DNA of 64,000 nucleotides, from contig NZ_BMHE01000020.1 of NCBI RefSeq assembly GCF_014640555.1, positions 58,480 through 122,479 of the forward strand, read 5' to 3'. Below the pieces are notes generated by a model. It did no database searches. It saw nothing but the letters and a program-made list of their open reading frames with translations, and was not told the DNA's origin. Position numbers and translations under genes: made by a program. The DNA comes from Paenibacillus marchantiophytorum. GTDB lineage: Bacteria; Bacillota; Bacilli; Paenibacillales; NBRC-103111. Every line of letters begins with the position of its first letter. Position 1 is the stretch's first letter. Of the stretch, positions 51,539 to 60,300 are shown piece after piece.

Positions 51539-52298
51539 AAGCGTCACGATCCACATATAAGGTGCAGTCTGAGTGGTTCCTTAGTATCGTCGAAGGACAT
51601 TCCGTGGAGATAGATCCATCCAATGTTCGCCTAACCGCTTGATGCTTCGTCCTGCCCGGAACGATACAAAATAAATGAGCGCCAGCGAGAAGAGCAGGAA
51701 TCGTAAGGGTTAAGGCATGCGTTGGGACATCTGCAAAAGAAGGGAAACAACCATCATTTACCTGCTGCTGACGGCATGCGTCGTCCAGTTCAACTCTTTT
51801 GATCAGCAAAGGATCATTGAAATCAGCTACTGGCGGATCATTAAAAGCAATATGTCCATTCTCCCCGATGCCCAGACAGACGATATCAATGGGAGCTTCC
51901 TGAATAAGTTCGCTGTAGCGAAGGCATTCTGCCGCGCTCGAATTCGAGCTGTCAATCAAATAAACAATGCCCGGATTTACGCGTTCAAAGAGGCTTTTGT
52001 TCAAAAAATGGCTAAAGGTTTGCGCACTATTTTTCGGTAATCCGATATATTCATCCATATGAAAAGCTGTGATACGCGACCATTCAATCGTGTTGTCTGC
52101 CACCAAATGGCCTAGCAGTTCATTCTGTGAAGGTGCAGCAGCAAAAATCATCCGAATCGATGGTTTGACCAGCAGCAGCTCTTTGATTTTCGCGGCAACG
52201 TCAGTTCCTGCTGCAGCTCCCATGACATAACGATCTGAATAGACCAGTACCTTCAATGCGTCCACGACGTGCTTCGTACCCTGCTGTTGCTTACTCAT
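51525..52298 (-). CDS. nagB: Glucosamine-6-phosphate deaminase-like protein
   Basis: A 257-residue member of the NagB/6-phosphogluconolactonase family. The phosphate loop is MGAAAGTDVAAKI; the catalytic FHMDEYIGLP and LGIGENGHIAFNDPP (with His) are present. The Glu normally seen in FNEP is Asp here, a conservative change. The enzyme would turn glucosamine-6-P into fructose-6-P and ammonia. It starts in a TAATG overlap with the upstream oxidoreductase and runs into nagA, so the two steps are tightly coupled. Confidence 0.85.
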   Translation of the reverse strand: MSKQQQGTKHVVDALKVLVYSDRYVMGAAAGTDVAAKIKELLLVKPSIRMIFAAAPSQNELLGHLVADNTIEWSRITAFHMDEYIGLPKNSAQTFSHFLNKSLFERVNPGIVYLIDSSNSSAAECLRYSELIQEAPIDIVCLGIGENGHIAFNDPPVADFNDPLLIKRVELDDACRQQQVNDGCFPSFADVPTHALTLTIPALLAGAHLFCIVPGRTKHQAVRRTLDGSISTECPSTILRNHSDCTLYVDRDAYGPV

Positions 52299-53326
52299 TA
52301 TGTTCCCACCCCGTTTTGTATCTGCGCGCCTATTGCCGCACTCTCATAGATCATTTCAACCAACTGCAGCGCCTTCCAGCCATCTTCCCCGGTTACCAAC
52401 GGTTCTCCCCCGGTTTCAATCGCTGCGATCACATCAATGAATTGACTTTGATGGAAATCAGAAACAATGCTTCGCGGATCTGAGATGCCGCCATACATAT
52501 GGCTTTGTGTCCAACTGGGCTCACTCCAGCCCGGCACCGACCAATGGACAATGGTAGATCCTTCCAACTTGATTGTCCCCTTGTCTCCGTACAGATTCAT
52601 GGTTGCTGGGAATCCAGGCTGAATGCTGGTAGATGCCATGATCGTTCCGAATGCGCCATTCTTGAATTGCAGCAAAGCAAGTCCCAGATCCTCTGCTTCC
52701 ATTTGATGCGTTTGTGTTGCTATTTTGCCGAATACGCTCTGAATCTCTCCTGCAAACCACAACAATAGATCCAGCCCATGAATGCCTTGATTCATCAAAA
52801 CGCCGCCATCTTCCTTACGGGTGCCGCGCCAATCAGCGCTTTCATAATAAGCTTGGGAACGAAAGAACGGAATCGACAATTCTGCCAAAAGCAGCTTGCC
52901 TAAGCCTCCCTCATCAAGCACGCGCTTTATCGCCTGATTCTGCGCTTCAAATCGCCTCTGCGAGATGACGGAGAGAATAACACCGCGTTCTTTTGCTGTA
53001 CGTACGAGTTCCATTGCCTCTTGCGAATTCATCGCAATGGGCTTTTCGATGATGAGATGCTTGCCGGCATTCAGCACATCAAGTCCAATGCGGGCATGAC
53101 TGCCGCTGGAGGTCGTCACACAGACGATATCGACATCCGCACGGCTCAGCAGCTCATGATAGTCCGTCGTCCAGGCACAACTCTCTTGTTCGGCATTTTT
53201 TTGCGCTTTCGCTTCGTTGCGGCTCGACACGCATGTAAGCTCAGCTTCCTCCATCTGGCGGATCGCCTCGATATGGAAATCTGCGACTGAGCCGCAGCCT
53301 ATAATTCCGAATCTCCATTTCGTCAC
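52298..53326 (-). CDS. Gfo/Idh/MocA-family oxidoreductase
   Basis: A 342-residue NAD(P)-dependent enzyme. The start FGIIGCGSVADFHIEAIRQM, TTSSGSHARIGLDVLNAGKH, LIIEKPIAMNSQEAMELV (EKP Lys), and GGVLMNQGIHGLDLLLWFAG are diagnostic. The start is GTG 53326 with GAGGTG upstream, 3 bp after the epimerase stop. It shares a 1-bp overlap (TAATG) with nagB. It probably oxidises or reduces a GlcNAc-type or related sugar before entry into the NagA/NagB path. Confidence 0.88.
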   Translation of the reverse strand: MTKWRFGIIGCGSVADFHIEAIRQMEEAELTCVSSRNEAKAQKNAEQESCAWTTDYHELLSRADVDIVCVTTSSGSHARIGLDVLNAGKHLIIEKPIAMNSQEAMELVRTAKERGVILSVISQRRFEAQNQAIKRVLDEGGLGKLLLAELSIPFFRSQAYYESADWRGTRKEDGGVLMNQGIHGLDLLLWFAGEIQSVFGKIATQTHQMEAEDLGLALLQFKNGAFGTIMASTSIQPGFPATMNLYGDKGTIKLEGSTIVHWSVPGWSEPSWTQSHMYGGISDPRSIVSDFHQSQFIDVIAAIETGGEPLVTGEDGWKALQLVEMIYESAAIGAQIQNGVGT

Positions 53327-53329
53327 GGG

Positions 53330-54184
53330 CTACACCTCGCTCATTAGAACACGAAGTGCTTGGAGTGACATCAAGGTACCCATCATCTGATTGCCCCCGA
53401 CTGGCACATAATGTGTCTCGATCGTAAAAAGTCCGTTATAATCGTCTGCGAGCAGCGCTTTCAATTGAGCAATCACGGGCACATTGCCTGAACCTAGCGG
53501 AACACAATGAGGCTGTCCGTCTTCACGGATATAGGCATCCTTGAGATGAACATGCGCAAGCACATCCTTCATAGCAGCGTATCCAGCTGGAAATGCCTCC
53601 AGACCGCCGTAGGCCTCATTGCCCGGATCCCATAAACCACGAAGAGCAGGCGATGCAACCGCACGGACAATCGCCGCCACTTCTTCCGCATAACCCCCGT
53701 TGCATGCTGGCTCATTCTCCAGTAAAAGCTGAACACCCTGGACCTCTGCCACCACTGCCGCCTGCTGCATATAACGAACGATTTCATCTCTATGCAAGGC
53801 AGGGTCCGCTTCCCGCCAAAATGAAAAGATACGAATTCTCGTTGTACCAAGCATTTTCGCAATCGTGATAACCCGGTCTAATTTAGCAAAATGCGACTGC
53901 ACGCTTTCTTCCCTTTGACCAAAAGTATCCCCTGCGGCAACTTGCCTTGAAGGATCCAGCGCACACTTAAACAATGGCGAAGCAATTGCTGAGATGAACA
54001 ATCCCCGCGCCTCAACCTGACGCCTAATTTCACTTACTTGCTCGTTATCCAAATCGGCTGCATTCTGTCCGTTGATTACGCGAATTTCAACATGCTTCAA
54101 GCCCTGTTCAGCTGCCCAGTCCAACGCCTCTTCGAAGTGGGCAGACACTTCATCCGTTAATACGCCCAAACGCTCCCATATCAC
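53330..54184 (-). CDS. Sugar phosphate isomerase/epimerase (TIM barrel)
   Basis: A 284-residue enzyme of the same TIM-barrel superfamily as the one at 49484. Metal-site segments: VQLLLENEPACNGGY (Glu), LRGLWDPGNEAYGG (Asp), LAHVHLKDAYI (His) and LFTIETHYVP (Glu). The start is GTG 54184 with GAGGAGG 7 nt upstream. It is the first gene of the seven-gene operon, with no transporter in it; uptake must come from elsewhere. Confidence 0.87.
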   Translation of the reverse strand: MIWERLGVLTDEVSAHFEEALDWAAEQGLKHVEIRVINGQNAADLDNEQVSEIRRQVEARGLFISAIASPLFKCALDPSRQVAAGDTFGQREESVQSHFAKLDRVITIAKMLGTTRIRIFSFWREADPALHRDEIVRYMQQAAVVAEVQGVQLLLENEPACNGGYAEEVAAIVRAVASPALRGLWDPGNEAYGGLEAFPAGYAAMKDVLAHVHLKDAYIREDGQPHCVPLGSGNVPVIAQLKALLADDYNGLFTIETHYVPVGGNQMMGTLMSLQALRVLMSEV

Positions 54185-54324
54185 CCTGAGCCCTCCTCAT
54201 TGACCTGTTCCCAAGTTTCTTCTGATCCTGTCTACTACTATATCAACATTGCTTTTCTTAAAGTTGACTTTTCTTTCGAAATAAATAGACATTTTTTATG
54301 GTTCGCAGGCGATATGGCAGCAGC

Positions 54325-54375
54325 AAAAAGAGGGGCTGCTCTCATGGTCATGTGACCCTGAGAGACAGCCCCTCT
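54325..54375 (-). terminator. Terminator of the giant SLH gene
   Basis: On the minus strand AGAGGGGCTG pairs with CAGCCCCTCT, extended by CTCTC/GAGAG, and is followed by TTTTT. It starts 12 bp after the stop codon. Confidence 0.85.
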
Positions 54376-54386
54376 GCAATTAACGC

Positions 54387-57300
54387 TTATTCATGGTTTG
54401 GCACTATTTTGACACGGCCACCTGGCAGCAATTCTACACTGCCGGAAGCCGACTCAATTTCCTTGAGTGCCCAATGATCTTGGTGAACGTCTGGCCAACT
54501 GGAAGCCTGTACAACGGCCGTCGGTCGTCCAAACAATCGGTTCAGCACTTGCACCGCTTCAGCGCGATTCAGTCGGTTATCAGGTTGGAACGTGCCATCT
54601 GGGTAACCTTGCAGAATACCCATTTTCGACGCTTGTCGGATGGCTTCCGCAGCCCAATGCCCCTGAGTATCGCTATAATCACCGGTCTGTGCAGATCCAT
54701 CCGCAGCAGTTCCAGCTAGTCTTGCTGCAATACTGGCTATTTCCCCGCGAGTCACTGAATCTTCGGGGCGGAACAAGCCATTGTTATCGCCAAGCATCAC
54801 GCCTGATCGCTGCATATGAGCGATAGCTTCCATCGCCCAATGTCCTTGGGCAACATCTGGATAGCCTGCTGCAAGGCCGGTACCTTCAGCACCTTCCACA
54901 CCAACACGATGCAGAATAGTTGCTAGTTCCGCACGCGTAATCGCTTGTGATGGTCGGAATGTGCCATCCGGGTAACCGGACAAGTAAGGTTTCAGCACCT
55001 GTTGCGCATTCTTTTGAATGATCGTGAACGTACTGAACTTGCTCACTTGAATGGCAATACCGGCTTTGCCTTCGGCGTCATACCGGATTTCTCCTTGCGC
55101 AAGTTCCTTGTCACCGTCGCTATGTTCAATATACACCGCGAGTTCTGCTAACATTCGTTTAGCGGCAGCCTTATTGGCTGGCAGTTTCAAGTTATCCAGC
55201 GGGAATAAAATCTCAGTCTTGTAGCCTGTGTAATTCGTCTCAATCTTAACTGGTTGACCGATAACAGCGATAGGTTGCCCTCCTGCTGCTTTTAGCACCA
55301 GCTCAGCCGCTTTCACCCGTGATGCAACCTCGCTGCGCTCTTCAGCCGCTCGAATCGGAACCACTCGGAAATAAGCGTCTTTCCCATCACGGCTCATCTG
55401 CTGCAGAGACTCCGCAGATAAAACCAATTTGGCGTCTGGCAGCATAAGCTCAAGCGACATAGCGCCATCCGCAAGCAGTTTCAGAGATTCAGCGCTCAAA
55501 CTTACAATCCGCTCATCTGCAGGTGCATCCGGCAGGTCAGTGACATAAATGCGTGCAACTTTATCCTTGTTCTGCTCAGCTTTCTCCAAGATCGTGCGCG
55601 CATTCAATTCATTGAGTCTCACCGTATCAAGGATCTTCCCATCCGTCGAAGTGGTCCGAACGATTGACGTTTGGAACGTCCAACCCCCATTGCTGCCAGT
55701 TATCGTCGTATCACGTACTTTCGGAGGCGGCTCGCTGGAATCATCTAAACGAACTACACCAATAGCGTACATTTGTGATGACTTCAAATCTACCGATTCA
55801 ACACTTACGAGAATGGTATTCTCTCCAAGATTGAGGTTCGGCCCAAAGCTGCCGCCACCTTTCAAGGAAACGCCATCTATTGTTACAATAGCCAGCGGAT
55901 CATTGGCCTTTGCTATTACCAATACACTATTGTTCGTTGTCTTTCCTTTGGAACCATAGTTAAGCTTGTATGGATTGAACTCACTATCGAGAACAGTACT
56001 TACCTCCAAGCTCGCCAGCAAAGGCGGTTGAACAGGCAATGTCTGTTGTCGCAGCACAGACACACTGTAAGTGAGCGTAGTGCCGTCCTGCGCGCGGACC
56101 TCAATCGCATACGTTTGGGCATCTTTTGCCAAAGGAATCGATACGATATTCCCGTTCGTTACCGCTTGGCCATCCAAACGAATTACGGCATCAGACTGCT
56201 CAGCTACAGGAAGCAGCTTGAACGCTGCTGTCGCGTAAGGAACAAGTACCTGATAGCTCATAGTAGTGGGCTTAAAGGCCGACACCAGCTGCGCTCCATC
56301 AGTAGCCAGCCCCAAGCTCTGAAGCTGGGCATTGCCGCTTTGTTCCCGCATTACACGGACTTGATAGCTGCGCGTTTCCGCTCTGTCTGGTGAACTAACC
56401 GTCACAGGAATTTGATTTTCGCCGACTTGCAGCTGAATCGTCTGGGAAGCTAGACCGCTTTGAACGGACTGTCCTTTCACTTGAATGCTGGATCCCGCCA
56501 TAAGAGCGCCAGGTGTCAAAGTAACGCTGTTGATTGTGTTATCCACATAAACAGCATAGGAATCTTCTGCTCCCGTGAACGTTTGGGCAGGCAGTACTTC
56601 ACCTGCTTGCGCTGCTGTAGCGTTATTCAGTTTCAATGTGTTTAACAAAGCTACATTGGATCCGGTTCCGCCCACTTGCAGACTATACTGCTTGTCAGCG
56701 CCAGCGGTTGGATGAACACTTACAGCCACGGTTCTTCCAGCAGCAGGCACAGCCACGTCCACATAACCTGTATCCTGGAGTGTTTGTCCATCTACCTTCA
56801 CGACCGAGGAGGCATCCATCGGCACTGCGTATACGCGCACCTTGTCAGCGTAAGCCGAAGCTTGATAAGCCGTCTGTCCGAAAACGTAAGGCGCACTCAT
56901 CTTCGCGTTCCCAGTCGCAAGAGTCGCAAGATCGCTAGGATACGTCGGCAGTGTTCCAACAATCCCTCGCAGCACCTCAAAGCCATACTCCGTTTTATTG
57001 CCAATTTGATCGGTTGCCGTCAACGTCACTTGATTTCGGTCCGTCTGCGCCCCCCAAACAAGCGGAACATAATAGACAAAACGTCCTTCAACACTAAGCG
57101 GAACGTTCGTGCCATTGATAACCAGCTTAGCGCCAGCGTCTGTTTGACCCGTGATATACACTTTGCTGTCGTCTGTCACCGTTCCGTTCAACGAAATCGG
57201 CTTGCCTTGCGCATCATTGCCGCCGGACGCTATCAGCATCGGCCCTGTCCGATCAACAAACAACTTGCGGTAAACAAGACTGCGATCTCCGCGTTCATTA

Positions 57301-60300
57301 ATAGCTTCAATCAACAGATTGTATTCCCGCTCTTTCAGCACGCTCACATGCAGCAGATCCTGTAGCGCGAACGCGTAAGTTCCGCCTGCGGATACTTGCT
57401 GAGTATCTACTTGCTGACCATTTACAGACAGGGTAAGGGTTGCAGCTTGATCCGCAGTTACCTGCAAGGATGCTTGCTCTGCTGCTGTTAACAGCAGTTT
57501 TTCCTTATTTCCGTCATAAGCCGTATATTCGCTTTCAGTGACAGCCTGGGCTCCTGCATCTAGCTTTAGCGTTAAATTTGCCTGTTGTGGAACAGGAAGT
57601 TCAGCTGTCACGCTTGCGGACTGAGGGCTTACGGCCAATCGTCCTTGCTCTTGCCCCACTGCCGATACCGCGAAGGTATAGGAAGCTCCTGCCGTCAAGC
57701 CAGTAACGATTGCTTGCTGCAAATTCCCTGGCACCGGAACCATTTCCCATACAGGAACAGCCGCTTGGCCTTTATCAGCTTGGCGAGCCCAAATCCGGTA
57801 CGCCGTCACATCGCCAGCAAGAGAAGCGAAGCGAAGTGATACTTCCCCGTTGCCTGTAGAGATCACTTCAGGCTGCGCAGGCGTATTCAGGGTATACGGA
57901 GCGGTTACCTCAACTGTCGTTTCAGCTACTGCGTACACTGGCACTATGTTCGCGCCGGCACTTGCCACGGACAAATAATAAGTCCCAGGCTGCATGGAAG
58001 CTGGTAGATCAATCGTTGTTTGACCTGCAGTTGATAACCCTTCGGCGATGACTTCTCCGATCGTTTGATCCGCACTGTCGGTAAGACTGACCGTAACAGT
58101 CGTATCAGGCGCCGTATTTTCCAGTGACCACGTCACTTGTATCCGGTTTTCGACACCCGATACAGGAGATACGGACGCTTTCATAGCTGACTGCGCAATA
58201 AGTTTCTGGATTTGCACATCAACCTTTTTCGTGCTTTGAATCGTCCATTTGCCAGCAGACACACCAAGCAATGACACATAAAGCATATCTCGTCCATCCA
58301 GCGCAGGAGTTGGCGTATCAATCTTCGTTTGATCAAGCGGATCTCCTGGCGGGTTTAGTGTTGCCATCCGATCTGATGCCGGTTGCAAATAGGCATTGCC
58401 GTTTGGCGTTTCAAAGTTCAGCTTATATGGCGTTCCATCAGGAGCCGTGATGATTGTGTTCGCATCACCGCCGCTGACAGCCAGCATATAATCGCCCTTC
58501 TGCGGCAGTTGGAAGAACTTCGAGAATCGACCTTCCATTAGAAGAGGCTTGATCGACTTGAATTTTCTGGTGGACTTATACGCGACAACACTCGTATAGC
58601 TACGAGCCACTGCTTTCCACTGCCCTTTCAATTCAACCTCATTGAGCAGGATCGTCAGCTTGTGCTGCCCTTCGTCATAAATGGCGTTCATGCCAGGCTG
58701 ATTCGGATTGAGCTGCAGCGTATAAAGTTCACCGCTTGGCTGATACAGCTTCGTCTGTGCATCTGCCCCATAAATTTCTACGATGGCCTGACCATTGTCC
58801 GTTCCGCTCATCTCAAAGACGTTTGGATACGCTTGGGATTGACCCCACTGTCTAACATCGCTGATCGTAGTCTCAGGAGATACGCTGTTCAGCGCCGCCG
58901 TTGGACTCGTGCCAGCACTGATCATCCAAGTGCCTGCTTCCACCGCATCCAATAAAACATATAATTGGCCGTTTCCATCGCGGAAGGCGTTCCAATCAGG
59001 CTTACTAGCGTTCGTTTGCAGACTGTAAGGTCGACCGTCCGGCTTATACACAATCACTTCGCCCTGCGCCTCGCCAACCCTAAGCACGTAAGAACCGCGT
59101 TCCTTCATCACCAGCGAGGTGACCGAACGCTCAGGCGCTTTTGTCCAGTGGCCAACAAGCTCCGCAAGCTTCAATGATTCGTTCGCAAACACAAGTTCAT
59201 TGATGCTAATATGGCTGCTGCCGTTTGTGGCGAGCTTCAAGTTCCCAGCATTCAACGTTGCACGCATGAAAGTCGTAGCGTTCTCTGCGTCATAGAACAT
59301 CTCCGATCGCACCGTTTGCTCGTACTGTTGACCAGGAGGAGCACCTTTCAACACAGCAGCTCGCTGATCGCCTGATAAGGCAATAAGTGCTTCGTACGAA
59401 CGATCTAATGCAAAACTTGTCGTTGACGTGCCGCTCGTCGCCTCCGTTGAGATCATCGGAGTCCGATCAATCGTCGTTAATTGTCCGTCAACAATTCGCG
59501 CTTTGCCATCCTTTTGCGCTGATTCATCCGGCTGGAAGGACAAGCTTATCGGCTTCAAATCAAACACTCGCTTGAGCGGATTCGAAGCAGCGATGCTGAC
59601 CTCCTGCTTGGAAGCAGGCTTCATCAGAAACAGTTCTTCCGCAATGTCCAGCCAAGGCTCGGCCGCGTCCATAAAGTCCGATACATTGTTTATGAAATCA
59701 AGACCTTTTTCCCACCACTTCTTCGGTGGCGGCTCCGCTTCGACCTCAAACAAGATGGTGTTGTTGTTGAAGGTATACTTCAGATTGGCACCAACTCCAT
59801 TATGTCTGAAAGTGCCAGATATGCCCTTTTCATTTACGGTGAGGGCAACGTTGTTTACTGTCGCGCCACCGATACGCGGAATACCTTTAGGCACATAGAC
59901 CGTACCTTTAATTACTCCGTCAAAACCTTTTTTATTGAAGGAATAGGTACCAATTGCTCCCTTGACAACATCAAAGACATTGATATCGCCCTTTGCAGCA
60001 AAACCTGGAGCCGTAAAGCCTTTGATGCCAGCTGCGGTCGGGTTAACTACCGTTTGTATGTTCATGTTCTTCACAGGCAGCCAATAATAATACTCGATTC
60101 CACTGGCGTTAAATCCATAGGAGGACACATCCATATCCACCGAATCAGTGCCAAGCAGATTGAACTTGTAATTGACTTGCGGGTGCTTAAGTTCCGGCAC
60201 AATGACGTCATTTACTGAACCTGTGACGTTGAATTTCTGAGGAACTTGCGTTTTTTCCGCCAGCTTTTCCACGTTACCGAATAAATAATTGACTTGAAGA

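Noticed and set aside
51525..52298. Loss of catalytic residues in NagB (GENGH instead of GNDGH)
   Set aside because: Gram-positive NagB proteins also have Asn-Gly-His here, so this is not evidence of inactivity.
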